From Alphaproteobacteria bacterium (GTDB lineage Bacteria > Pseudomonadota > Alphaproteobacteria > Rhodospirillales > WMHbin7): a DNA stretch of 64,000 nt. A program made the translations under genes and the position numbers. A model generated the notes under the pieces. It had not been told where the DNA came from and searched no databases. It saw nothing but the letters and a program-made list of their open reading frames with translations. Shown in pieces: positions 54,191 to 62,705 of this stretch (position 1 is the first letter of the stretch; every line of letters begins with the position of its first letter). The stretch lies in assembly GCA_015231795.1 (NCBI GenBank), contig JADGAX010000004.1, forward strand, positions 1-64,000. The letters are read 5' to 3'.

Positions 54191-55153
54191 ATGAGCGACT
54201 TACCCGATTTGGCCGTCGATATTTCCGGCCTGACCAAAACCTATGGCGGACAGAATGGGCGTCCGGCCAAACTGGCCCTGGATGGCGTGACGCTGTCCAT
54301 TCCCAGAGGCTCGTTCTTCGGACTGCTGGGACCCAACGGGGCGGGCAAATCGACCCTGATCAACATCCTGGCCGGGCTGGTCAACAAAAGCCTGGGCACT
54401 GCCAGGGTGTGGGGCCACGACATTGACGACGATGTGCGCTTGGCAAGGCTGTCGATCGGCGTGGTGCCGCAGGAACTGAACCTGGACCCTTTCTTCACCC
54501 CCTTCGAAATGCTGGAAGTGCAGGCTGGCCTTTACGGCGTGCCCAAGGCCAAGCGGCGAACCCTGGAAATCCTGGCCGCCATGGGGCTGGCCGACAAGGC
54601 GCATTCCTACGCCCGCACCCTTTCAGGCGGCATGCGGCGCAGGCTTCTGGTCGCCAAGGCCCTGGTGCATAGCCCGCCGGTGCTGGTGCTCGACGAGCCG
54701 ACAGCGGGGGTCGATATCGAGCTGCGCCGCAATCTGTGGGATTATGTCCGCCAGTTGAACGCGGCGGGCACCACCATCTTGCTGACCACCCATTATTTGG
54801 AAGAGGCGGAAGAGCTGTGCGACCGCATCGCCATCATCGATCAGGGCCATCTGATCGCCTGCGAGGAAAAGCCCGCCCTGATGCAACGCCTGGACACCAA
54901 GGGTCTTACGCTCACCCTGGCGCAGCCGATCACGGAGATTCCAGAAACGCTGGCGCCCTTCGCGCCCGAGATCAAGGAAGGCGGCAAACTGTTTATCCGC
55001 TACCGGCCCAGCGCCACTGGGGTCGGGCGCATCCTGGAAGCTGTGCGGGAATCAGGGCTGGTGTTGGTTGATCTGACCACCCACGAGGCAGACCTGGAAG
55101 ACGTGTTCCTGGCGCTGACCCGAGCGGCGCGCGCGGAGCATGGCGCGCCGTGA
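54191..55153 (+). CDS. ABC transporter ATP-binding protein (ABC-2/export type)
   Basis: 320 residues with Walker A GPNGAGKST, Q-loop VVPQELNLD, signature LSGGMRRRLLVAKAL, Walker B VLVLDEPTAGVD and H-loop TTHYLEEAEELCDRI. The C-terminal 90 residues are of the type seen in ABC-2 exporters for drugs or polysaccharide. No permease gene follows; the next gene, overlapping by four bases, is a hydrolase. The permease must be elsewhere. Confidence 0.9.
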   Translation: MSDLPDLAVDISGLTKTYGGQNGRPAKLALDGVTLSIPRGSFFGLLGPNGAGKSTLINILAGLVNKSLGTARVWGHDIDDDVRLARLSIGVVPQELNLDPFFTPFEMLEVQAGLYGVPKAKRRTLEILAAMGLADKAHSYARTLSGGMRRRLLVAKALVHSPPVLVLDEPTAGVDIELRRNLWDYVRQLNAAGTTILLTTHYLEEAEELCDRIAIIDQGHLIACEEKPALMQRLDTKGLTLTLAQPITEIPETLAPFAPEIKEGGKLFIRYRPSATGVGRILEAVRESGLVLVDLTTHEADLEDVFLALTRAARAEHGAP

Positions 55154-56073
55154 CAGGCAAGAGCGTCATGACGCTGCTTGCTCTTCTTCTGGGCGCCTGC
55201 ACGCCGCGGATCGAATCAGCCGGTCCAGCCACCCAGGTTCCCAGCCTGTCCGATGGCGCCTTGATCATGGCCGACGGCGCAAAACTGCCTCTGCGCCGCT
55301 GGTTCCCCGAAGAACCGCCCTTCGCCGTGGTGCTGGCCCTGCACGGCTTCAACGACTATTCCAAAGCCTTCGAGATGCCGGGGGCTTGGCTGGCGGCCAG
55401 GGGTGTCGCCGTCTATGCCTACGATCAGCGAGGTTTCGGCCAAGCGCCGCATCCCGGCCTGTGGGCAGGGGCAAGCAGCATGACCGGCGACTTGCGCCTG
55501 GCCGCCAAGCTGATCAAGCAGCGCCATCCCGCCACGCCTCTCTTTCTGCTGGGCGACAGCATGGGCGGCGCCGTGACCCTGGCCGCCCTGGCTTCTGACG
55601 CGCCGCCCGCATGCGATGCCGCCATATTGGTCGCCCCCGCCCTTTGGGGCCGCGACGCCATGATCTGGCCGCAGCGCGCCGCCTTGTGGCTGGCCGCCCA
55701 TACGCTGCCTTTCGTCACCGTCTCGGGGCGCGGCTTGAACCGCAAGCCTTCTGACAATATCGAGATGCTCAGGGCGTTGGGCCGCGATCCTTTGGTCATC
55801 AAGCAGACGCGCATGGACGCCATTCATGGCCTGACCGACCTGATGGACGAGGCGCTGTCGAGTGCTCCGAAACAGAAAGGCCCGCTGTTGCTGCTGTATG
55901 GCGGCCAGGAAGAGATCATCCCCAACGAGGCGACAAAGCGTTTTCTAGACGGCTTGCCCAGACCCGAGATTCAGCAGACGCGTTTCTATCCCACGCATTA
56001 TCACATGCTGCTGCGCGACCTGAATCCAGAAGACGTTTACCGGGATATTTTGGATTATATCAAGCGGCCTTAA
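55150..56073 (+). CDS. Alpha/beta hydrolase, monoacylglycerol-lipase type, putative lipoprotein
   Basis: 307 residues: short signal with a lipobox-like LLLGAC, then an alpha/beta hydrolase domain with ALHGFNDYSKAF, YDQRGFGQA, GDSMGGAV (nucleophile Ser) and acid/His in YGGQEEIIPNE and FYPTHYHMLLRD. This is the serine aminopeptidase S33/monoacylglycerol lipase group. It begins with GTG overlapping the ABC stop (GTGA); ATG 55168 would remove the basic part of the signal. Confidence 0.85.
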   Translation: MTGKSVMTLLALLLGACTPRIESAGPATQVPSLSDGALIMADGAKLPLRRWFPEEPPFAVVLALHGFNDYSKAFEMPGAWLAARGVAVYAYDQRGFGQAPHPGLWAGASSMTGDLRLAAKLIKQRHPATPLFLLGDSMGGAVTLAALASDAPPACDAAILVAPALWGRDAMIWPQRAALWLAAHTLPFVTVSGRGLNRKPSDNIEMLRALGRDPLVIKQTRMDAIHGLTDLMDEALSSAPKQKGPLLLLYGGQEEIIPNEATKRFLDGLPRPEIQQTRFYPTHYHMLLRDLNPEDVYRDILDYIKRP

Positions 56074-56095
56074 TTTGCGCGAATGGCCGCTTGAA

Positions 56096-56171
56096 CGCGG
56101 GCAAAGCCCGCGCGCCGGGTTCCACCCCGGCGAGAGCCAAGGGTTGCGGAGCAACCCGCCCGGCGCATGAG
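56096..56171 (-). repeat. Three-hairpin dispersed repeat, copy 2
   Basis: Inverted copy of the unit at 12995-13076. Read on the minus strand it has GGGTTGC-tcc-GCAACCC, CGCCGGG-gtggaa-CCCGGCG and GCGGGC-ttt-GCCCGC and ends in TCAAGCGGC. It starts 8 bases after the yejB-like stop codon, in sense orientation to it. Compared with copy 1, both arms of the first two stems have changed together, so pairing is kept. Confidence 0.7.
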
Positions 56172-56178
56172 GGCAATA

Positions 56179-57279
56179 TCAACGCGCTTCAAAGTCGATC
56201 CTGGGATCAACGAAGTGATAGGTCAGGTCGCTGACCAGATTGAGCAGCAGGCCGATCAGGCCGAAAATGAACAAGGTGCCGAACATCACCGGATAGTCGC
56301 GGTTGATGACGGCCTCGAAACCCAGCAGACCGATGCCGTCCAGAGAGAAGATCACCTCGATCAGCACCGAGCCGGTAAACAACATGCTGACCAGGGCCGA
56401 CGGGAAGCCCGCGATCACCAGCAGCATGGCGTTGCGAAAGACATGGCCGTACAACACCTGCTGCTCGCTTAGGCCCTTGGCCCTGGCGGTCAGCACATAT
56501 TGCTTGGTGATTTCTTCCAGGAAAGCGTTCTTGGTCAGCATGGTCAGTTGCGCGAAACCGCCGATCACCATCGCCGTCACCGGCAATGCGATGTGCCAGA
56601 AATAATCGAGGATGCGGGCAGGCCAGGACATGTCGGCCCAGTCGGGCGAGGTCAGGCCGCGCAGCGGGAACCAATCTAGAAAGCGACCGCCCGCGAACAG
56701 CACGATCAGCAGAATGGCGAACAGGAACCCCGGCACCGCATAGCCGATCACCATCGCCCAACTGGTCGCCACGTCGAACCTGGACCCGTCGCGCGTGGCC
56801 TTCACGATGCCCAGCGGGATCGACACCAGATAGATGATCAGCGTGCTCCACAGGCCCAGGCTGATCGATACCGGCAGTTTCGAGGCGATCAGCGACACCA
56901 CGCTTTCGTCGCGATAGAAACTTTTGCCGAAGTCGAAGGCCAGATAATTCGAGATCATCAGCCCGAAACGCTCCAGAGGCGGCTTGTCGAAACCGAACAT
57001 GCGCTCGATCTCGGCCACGTAACTGGGATCAAGCCCCTGGGCGCCGCGATAGGCCGCCGATGGATTGACTCCGCCCGGCGCTTGGGCGGGCCTGGCCATC
57101 TCGCCCGCAGCACTTCCCGAAATGCGCCCCTCGGCCGACATGCCGGTTCCTTGGATCTTGGCCAGCATCAGATCGACCGGCCCGCCGGGGGCCAACTGCG
57201 CAAAGCCGAAATTGATCAGCATGATGCCGAACAAGGTCAGCGGAATCAGGGCCAGTCGTCGAATGATGTAGGAAATCAT
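56179..57279 (-). CDS. yejB: Peptide/microcin C-type ABC transporter permease (YejB-like)
   Basis: 366 residues with six membrane segments: [26 protein letters not shown] start, then a periplasmic insertion (about 45-95) typical of YejB, and the binding-protein-dependent transport motif [33 protein letters not shown] YejB-type permease pairs with YejE and the ATPase YejF, neither of which is downstream (the next gene faces the other way). The solute-binding partner is at 58685, separated by an island. Confidence 0.9.
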   Translation of the reverse strand: MISYIIRRLALIPLTLFGIMLINFGFAQLAPGGPVDLMLAKIQGTGMSAEGRISGSAAGEMARPAQAPGGVNPSAAYRGAQGLDPSYVAEIERMFGFDKPPLERFGLMISNYLAFDFGKSFYRDESVVSLIASKLPVSISLGLWSTLIIYLVSIPLGIVKATRDGSRFDVATSWAMVIGYAVPGFLFAILLIVLFAGGRFLDWFPLRGLTSPDWADMSWPARILDYFWHIALPVTAMVIGGFAQLTMLTKNAFLEEITKQYVLTARAKGLSEQQVLYGHVFRNAMLLVIAGFPSALVSMLFTGSVLIEVIFSLDGIGLLGFEAVINRDYPVMFGTLFIFGLIGLLLNLVSDLTYHFVDPRIDFEAR

Positions 57280-57380
57280 GGCAGGGATTATGTGCTTAGG
57301 AATTGCGTTTACTCAAGCTGGGATTGCGGTCGCCAGGAATACGACCTATAGTTTAGCGCCTAGATTTTGGGGGTGAGGCC

Positions 57381-57935
57381 ATGAATTGGGTTGCTCATAT
57401 TCTTTCGTCTGAGTTTGTTTGGGGTGTTGTTCTGGGACTTTTGTTATCAGTTGTTGTTGCCATGGTCAGTTCATGGCTTGAAACCAGGAGCCGTCGAAAA
57501 AATGTAGCCTTCTTATGCCAGAATCTCATTGGCAGTGTATGCGACCTTATCCAAAACCTGGAAGATAACCGCGACCGCAACCGTAGGATAGAGCATGAAT
57601 TTCTTGAGACTATTACGGCAGAGGTAATCGTATACGGAAGGAACAGAGAATACCTTGTTGCTCTCCCGGACGAAACTCTACGCAAGGATGTGCGAGTATT
57701 TTTTACGCGGGTTGCAGCGCAGTTAGCGCAAGTCAATGGATTTCTTAACCGCTTTTACGAAGCAGACCGCGCCTTAAAATCGGAAATGGATTCAGGGAGA
57801 AAGCAACAACACGAACAAGCGGCAATTGCCTTCCTTAATGATGCGCATAAGGCATGTGATCGGCTACGAGAACTGCTTGCAAAGAGGGAAAGCATAACCG
57901 CTCGTCTCAATCAAGCATCAAGGGGGATTCTCTAG
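57381..57935 (+). CDS. Membrane-anchored protein of unknown function in an AT-rich island
   Basis: 184 residues: one N-terminal membrane helix (VWGVVLGLLLSVVVAMVSSWL), then a mostly helical cytoplasmic part rich in charged residues (RDRNRRIEHEFLETI, ADRALKSEMDSGRKQQHEQAA) with coiled-coil character. No family recognised. It faces opposite to its neighbours and its base composition is clearly lower in GC than the surrounding genes, which suggests recent transfer. ATG 57381 has GGGGGTGAGG before it. Confidence 0.65.
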   Translation: MNWVAHILSSEFVWGVVLGLLLSVVVAMVSSWLETRSRRKNVAFLCQNLIGSVCDLIQNLEDNRDRNRRIEHEFLETITAEVIVYGRNREYLVALPDETLRKDVRVFFTRVAAQLAQVNGFLNRFYEADRALKSEMDSGRKQQHEQAAIAFLNDAHKACDRLRELLAKRESITARLNQASRGIL

Positions 57936-57955
57936 CTCAATTCGCAAACTGACAA

Positions 57956-58294
57956 TCACCCCGCCAGCGCCCTGACGACTGCATCTGGTTCGCGCTCGAT
58001 GACGGTCAAAAGAACGCGGGCCGAGCGTTCGGGCACGCGGCGTCCCTGCTCCCAATCCTGAACCGCGCGCACATCCAAACCAAAACGTTCGGCGAAACGT
58101 TCGCGACTTAGCTTCAGGCGCTTGCGGATGCTCCTGATCCGGGCCGCCGATGGATCGTCGATCAAGCGGCACGGCAAATCGATCTCGCCGCGCACATGGG
58201 CCAAAACTTCCTTCAGGGCGGCTTCAACCTCGCGCCCCAATTCCGTCCGCCTCGCCGATTTCGTCTTTTTCTCAGGAAATCGTTGCGCGTTCAT
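57956..58294 (-). CDS. XRE-type antitoxin of a RelE/HigB pair
   Basis: 112 residues with a C-terminal helix-turn-helix (RIRSIRKRLKLSRERFAERFGLDVRAVQDWEQGRRVPERSARVLL type pattern across about 55-98). It begins four bases before the toxin stop (ATGA), i.e. toxin first, antitoxin second. Likely represses its own promoter at the palindromes upstream of the toxin gene. Confidence 0.88.
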   Translation of the reverse strand: MNAQRFPEKKTKSARRTELGREVEAALKEVLAHVRGEIDLPCRLIDDPSAARIRSIRKRLKLSRERFAERFGLDVRAVQDWEQGRRVPERSARVLLTVIEREPDAVVRALAG

Positions 58295-58623
58295 TTGCCC
58301 TGCTCCTCATTTTTAATCCCAGCCACCAATTTGGACCATGCCTTCTTGTCGGCGGGTGACAGGTCCTCTTGCGCCGCCTTGGAGTAGGCCGTCAGCAAAT
58401 AGATCGTTTCCGGCCCAGCATGATAGAAAAAGATCGTCCGGATGCCGCCTCTTTTGCCACGCCCGGAACCAGCCCACCGCAATTTGCGGATACCGCCCGT
58501 TCCTGGAATGACCGGTGCCGACATGGGTGAAGCAGCGATGGCGGCTTCCATGTCCCGGCGCTCGGAATCCGAAACAAGCCTGGCGATGGCGCGTTCGTAA
58601 GTCTTGGTGGTGAAAATTTCCAT
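58291..58623 (-). CDS. RelE/HigB-type toxin
   Basis: 110 residues with the RelE-like core GIRKLRWAGSGRGKRGGIRTIFFYHAG and YLLTAYSKAAQEDLS, typical of mRNA interferases that act on the ribosome. The ATG is preceded three bases upstream by a palindrome and has no ribosome binding site, so initiation may be leaderless or weak. Confidence 0.9.
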   Translation of the reverse strand: MEIFTTKTYERAIARLVSDSERRDMEAAIAASPMSAPVIPGTGGIRKLRWAGSGRGKRGGIRTIFFYHAGPETIYLLTAYSKAAQEDLSPADKKAWSKLVAGIKNEEQGK

Positions 58624-58626
58624 CTG

Positions 58627-58683
58627 GCCGCATTATGCGGCATTGCCGCATCCTGGGCAAGCGGATTCTGCGGCATTGCCGCA
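58627..58683. promoter_or_regulatory. Repeated palindromic operator of the RelE/XRE pair
   Basis: TGCGGCATTGCCGCA occurs twice, at 58636-58650 and 58669-58683, with centres 33 bp apart (about three helical turns), and GCCGCATTATGCGGC (58627-58641) overlaps the first. The sites lie between the toxin ATG and the yejA-like stop. Cooperative binding by the XRE antitoxin is inferred. Confidence 0.7.
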
Positions 58684-58684
58684 G

Positions 58685-60508
58685 CTACTTCCCCCCGCCC
58701 TTGGCCTTCGCCAACGCTTCGGCTTTGGCGCTGTCGATCCACCAAGCGTCGAACTGGACGCCCTGGCGCGGGATGATTTTAGGCTGGCCGAACTTGTCCC
58801 AATAGGCGACGCGGTCATAGGCGATGTGCCAATGCGGCACCACGTAATGGCCCCAAACCAGCACGCGGTCCAAGGCCCGCACCGCGTCGACAAGGCTTTC
58901 GCGGTCGGGCGCCGAGATCACCTTGGCGATCATCGCGTCGGCAGCCGGATTCTTAAGGCCGATGGAATTGCGCGAGCCGCGCATGTCCGCCGAGGCCGAG
59001 CCGTAGAAGTCTTGCAACTCGTTGCCGGGCGATTCCGAAGCACCCCAGACATCCACCGTCATGTCGAAATCGAAGCTGTCGGTGCGGTTCTTGTACTGCG
59101 CCGTGTCCAGCGTGCGGACCGAGGCGTCGATGCCCAGCTTCTTCAAATTCTCGACATAAGGCAAAGCGATGCGTTCGAAAGCGGGCGAACTTAGAAGAAT
59201 CTCGAAGGCGAAGGGCTGGCCGCTTTTTTCGTTCACCAGCTTGCGGTCCTTGACCACCCAGCCCGCCTCTTTCAGCAAGACCAGGGCGGCGCGCAGATTC
59301 TCGCGCGGATTTCCGTCGCCGTTGGTGGCGGGCGCCTTGAACTCTTTGGTGAAGACCTCGGGCGGCAATCGGTCCTTAAATGGCTCCAGCAACTTCAACT
59401 CGCCAGCGCTGGGCAGGCCCTTGGCCGACAAGTCGGAATTGGCGAAATAGCTTTCGGTTCGCTTGTACTGTCCATAGAACAGATTCTTGTTCGACCATTC
59501 GAAATCGAAGGCTAGGCCCATCGCTTCTCGCACCCGCCTGTCTTGGAAAAGCGGGCGGCGCTGATTCATCACGAAGCCCTGCATGCCCACCGGGCGCTGG
59601 TTGGGCAAGGTTTCCACCTTCATCAATCCCGCCTTCACGGGGGCGGCGTCCTTATATTCGGTGGCCCATTTCTTCGACTCGTTCTCGGCCCTGAAATCAT
59701 ATTCGCCCGCCTTCAGGGCCTCCAGCGCCACCGTGGCGTCGCGGTAGAAATCGATGCGGATGCGCCCGAAATTGTGCAAACCCTTCATCACCGGCAAATC
59801 CTTGGCCCAGAATTTGTCGTCCAGCTTATAGACGATGCTGCGCCCGGCCTCGGCGCTGTCCACACGGTAAGGACCGCTGCCCAGGGGTGCCTCCAGCGTC
59901 GTTGCCTCGAAATCGCGCTTGGCCCAATAGGCCTTCGACAAAATGGGCATCTGACCGATGATCAGCGGCAGTTCGCGGTTGGCTTCTTTACCGAAGGTGA
60001 ATTTTACCTTCAAGGGTCCCAGGGCTTCGGCCTTGGCGACGCCTGCGTAATACAGGCGATAGAAGGGAGCGCCCTTGGCTTTCAGCGTATTGAAGCTGAA
60101 CGCCACGTCATCGGCGGTGATCGGCGTGCCGTCGTGGAATCTGGCGATCTGGCGCAGATTGAAAATCACCCATTCGCGCCCAGGAGGCATTTCTATCGTC
60201 TCGGCCACATAGCCATATTCGCTGAAAGGCTCGTCGGCGGCGTTGGACAGAAGCGTGGAAAACAGCAGGCTGATATAGGAGGGCGCAATTCCCTTGACGA
60301 TGAAAGGATTGAGATTGTCGAAGGTGCCAATCTGGGCCAGACGCGCCTCGCCGCCCTTGGGGGCACTGGGATTCACATAGTCGAAGTGCTTGAAGTCGGG
60401 CGCGTATTTCACGGTACCGTGCATGGCGATGCCGTGGACGGGCTTCACCTCCTGAGCCTGGGCGCTGAAGGGCAAAAGCAGCGCCATCGCGACAAAAAGA
60501 CGTTTCAT
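58685..60508 (-). CDS. yejA: Peptide/microcin C-type solute-binding protein (YejA-like)
   Basis: 607 residues: signal peptide (LFVAMALLLPFSAQA) and a family 5 extracellular solute-binding domain with KHFDYVNPSAPKGGEARL, typical of YejA, plus IARFHDGTPITADDVAFSFNTLKAKG and LGSGPYRV. It binds short peptides in the periplasm for a YejABEF importer. ATG 60508 overlaps the hisN stop by four bases. The partner permease gene is 1.4 kb further on. Confidence 0.92.
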   Translation of the reverse strand: MKRLFVAMALLLPFSAQAQEVKPVHGIAMHGTVKYAPDFKHFDYVNPSAPKGGEARLAQIGTFDNLNPFIVKGIAPSYISLLFSTLLSNAADEPFSEYGYVAETIEMPPGREWVIFNLRQIARFHDGTPITADDVAFSFNTLKAKGAPFYRLYYAGVAKAEALGPLKVKFTFGKEANRELPLIIGQMPILSKAYWAKRDFEATTLEAPLGSGPYRVDSAEAGRSIVYKLDDKFWAKDLPVMKGLHNFGRIRIDFYRDATVALEALKAGEYDFRAENESKKWATEYKDAAPVKAGLMKVETLPNQRPVGMQGFVMNQRRPLFQDRRVREAMGLAFDFEWSNKNLFYGQYKRTESYFANSDLSAKGLPSAGELKLLEPFKDRLPPEVFTKEFKAPATNGDGNPRENLRAALVLLKEAGWVVKDRKLVNEKSGQPFAFEILLSSPAFERIALPYVENLKKLGIDASVRTLDTAQYKNRTDSFDFDMTVDVWGASESPGNELQDFYGSASADMRGSRNSIGLKNPAADAMIAKVISAPDRESLVDAVRALDRVLVWGHYVVPHWHIAYDRVAYWDKFGQPKIIPRQGVQFDAWWIDSAKAEALAKAKGGGK

Positions 60509-61269
60509 GAATTCAAAACCTCCAGGGCCTGGGCGTGCAGTTGTTTGTCTCCCGCCGCCAGGATGCTGCCATCGGATTGCAGATTGAGCGGCTGGCCTTG
60601 CCAGTCGGTCACGACGCCGCCCGCCGCTTCGACCACCGGCACGATGGCGGCGTAATCGAAGGGCTTCAGCCCGGCCTCGCAGACCAGATCGACAAAGCCG
60701 GTGGCCAGCAGCGCATAGGCGTAGCAATCGGCACTGCCGCGCGACAATTTCACTCGCTGGCGCAACCGCTCGAAACGGGCCAGTTGATCCGCCTTGAAGA
60801 TTTCAGGCCCCGTGCTGTGCAGGGCGGCCTTGCCAAGGTCGGGGCATGGCCGTACCCGCACCGGCTTGCCATTCAGCGTGCAGCCGCCGCCCGATAGGCC
60901 CAGCCAGCGTTCCTTGGCGACCGGTTGGTCGATCACGCCCAGCACGGGCTGGCCTGCCGACCACAAGCCAATCAGCGTGCCGAAACAGGGCATGCCGGTA
61001 ATGAAGGAGCGCGTGCCGTCCACGGGGTCCAGCACCCAGACATGGCTGGCGTCCAATCGCTCGTTGCCGAATTCCTCGCCCAGGATGCCGTGGTCGGGGA
61101 AGGTTTGGTTGATCAGGGCGCGCATGACGCGCTCGGCCTCGCGGTCGGCGATGGTGACCGGACTGTCGTCGGCCTTGTCGTCGACATCGATGGGCTGGCG
61201 CCAATATTTCAGAATCTCGGCTCCGGCAGCGTCGGCCAGGCGCATCGCCAGAGCTTCGAATTCGCGCAT
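60505..61269 (-). CDS. hisN: Inositol monophosphatase family, probable histidinol-phosphatase
   Basis: 254 residues with the Mg-binding motifs GEEFGNE and WVLDPVDGTRSFITGMPCFGTLIGL and the C-terminal FDYAAIVPVVEAAGG. The HisN form (histidinol-phosphate phosphatase of this family) is common in alphaproteobacteria; inositol or other phosphomonoesters are alternatives. Confidence 0.88.
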   Translation of the reverse strand: MREFEALAMRLADAAGAEILKYWRQPIDVDDKADDSPVTIADREAERVMRALINQTFPDHGILGEEFGNERLDASHVWVLDPVDGTRSFITGMPCFGTLIGLWSAGQPVLGVIDQPVAKERWLGLSGGGCTLNGKPVRVRPCPDLGKAALHSTGPEIFKADQLARFERLRQRVKLSRGSADCYAYALLATGFVDLVCEAGLKPFDYAAIVPVVEAAGGVVTDWQGQPLNLQSDGSILAAGDKQLHAQALEVLNS

Positions 61270-61270
61270 G

Positions 61271-61879
61271 TTATTTCGCCCCTGCCGATTTCAGATAGGC
61301 GATGACGGCGGCGCGGTCTTCGGGCTTGGCCAGCCCCTTGAAGGTCATCTTGTTGCCGGGGATCGCCTTTTTAGGGTCGGTCAGATAATTGTCCAGGGCG
61401 GCTTCGCTCCAGGCTTCTTTGCTGGCGGCCATGGCGTCGGAATATTTGAATCCCGCCACCGAGGCCCTGGCCCGCCCGACCACGCCAGCCAGATTGGGAC
61501 CGGTCAGATTCTTGCCGCCGGGTTCAGCCGTATGGCAGGCCTTGCATTGGGAAAACACCTTTTTTCCCGCCTCGAGCGGGCTGGCGACGGCGGCCACGTC
61601 CTGGGCGGGCGGCGGCGAGGCTTCGGCGACCGGGGCCGGAGCAGTTGGGGCCGGAGTGGCCGCTGGGGCCGGTTCGGCTGCGGGCGCTGCTGCGGGCGCG
61701 GGTTCGGGTGGGGGGGCCACCACGGAAGGGGTCGGCGCTACCGCCACAGAGGGGGCGGGCTTGGCTGGCGCAAAGAGCAGATCGCCCAGCACATTCAGCG
61801 CCACGGCGAACAAGACAGCGCCCATCAGAGCGCCGCCCCAAGCCAGCAGGCCTGAAAATGAACAAGATTTTTGGCACAT
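61271..61879 (-). CDS. Membrane-anchored class I cytochrome c
   Basis: 202 residues: N-terminal membrane anchor (LLAWGGALMGAVLFAVALNVLGDLLF), a Pro/Ala-rich linker (about 45-100) and a cytochrome c domain with CKACH, PGGKNLTGPNLAGVVGR and the Met ligand in NKMTFKGL. This is the CycM type that links the bc1 complex to oxidases. ATG 61879 has GGGGAGAG 5 bases upstream; ATG 61885 is the other candidate. It ends one base before the hisN start. Confidence 0.9.
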   Translation of the reverse strand: MCQKSCSFSGLLAWGGALMGAVLFAVALNVLGDLLFAPAKPAPSVAVAPTPSVVAPPPEPAPAAAPAAEPAPAATPAPTAPAPVAEASPPPAQDVAAVASPLEAGKKVFSQCKACHTAEPGGKNLTGPNLAGVVGRARASVAGFKYSDAMAASKEAWSEAALDNYLTDPKKAIPGNKMTFKGLAKPEDRAAVIAYLKSAGAK

Positions 61880-61959
61880 GGTCATCTCTCCCCGTTTGCC
61901 CAGGATGCTGCCAGGGTTATAGTGTGGCCGCAACCTGTAAGAAAGTCCGTGAAATACCC

Positions 61960-62700
61960 ATGTCCAACCCCATCATCCTGATTCCCGCCCGCCTGAAGGC
62001 GACGAGGCTGCCCAACAAGCCCCTGGCCGACATCCACGGATTGCCCATGATCGTGCATGTCTGGAAGCGGGCGATGGAGGCTGGCATCGGCCCGGTGGTG
62101 GTGGCCGCCGCCGAAGCCGAAATCGCCGATGCCGTGACCAAGGCGGGGGGACAAGCGGTGCTGACCGATCCCGATCTGCCCTCGGGGTCGGATCGCATCT
62201 GGGCGGCGCTGAACGGCGTCGATCCGCAAGGCGTCCATGACGTGGTGGTCAATCTGCAAGGAGACCTGCCCGCCATCGACCCCAAGGTGATCGCCGCCAG
62301 CCTGCTGCCACTGGCCGATGGGGCCGTGGATATCGCCACCCTGGTGGCCGAGATCAAGACCGGCGAGGAGTTGGGCAACCCCAATGTGGTCAAGGCCGCC
62401 CTGGCCTTCGCGCCGGGGGCAAGTACCGCCCGCGCCCTTTATTTCAGCCGCGCCCCCATTCCCTCGGGCGCTGGCCCGCATTGGCATCATATCGGCATCT
62501 ACGCCTATCGCCGCGCCGCGCTGACCCGTTTCGTCGATCTGCCGGTGGGCCTGCTGGAAGCCCGCGAGAAGCTGGAACAGTTGCGCGCCTTGGAAAACGG
62601 CATGCGCATCGACGCCGCCCTCGTTGACACGGTGCCGGACGGCGTCGATACTCCCGCCGATCTCGAGCGCGCCCGCGCCCTTCTTGCCAAACAGAGCTAG
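61960..62700 (+). CDS. kdsB: 3-deoxy-manno-octulosonate cytidylyltransferase
   Basis: 246 residues: IPARLKATRLPNKPLADI (nucleotide site), DLPSGSDRIW and VNLQGDLPAIDP. It activates KDO with CTP for lipid A core synthesis. ATG 61960 is the standard start; the frame runs much further upstream without conserved content. The intergenic 80 bp to the cytochrome gene is a divergent promoter region. Confidence 0.96.
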   Translation: MSNPIILIPARLKATRLPNKPLADIHGLPMIVHVWKRAMEAGIGPVVVAAAEAEIADAVTKAGGQAVLTDPDLPSGSDRIWAALNGVDPQGVHDVVVNLQGDLPAIDPKVIAASLLPLADGAVDIATLVAEIKTGEELGNPNVVKAALAFAPGASTARALYFSRAPIPSGAGPHWHHIGIYAYRRAALTRFVDLPVGLLEAREKLEQLRALENGMRIDAALVDTVPDGVDTPADLERARALLAKQS

Positions 62701-62705
62701 CCATC

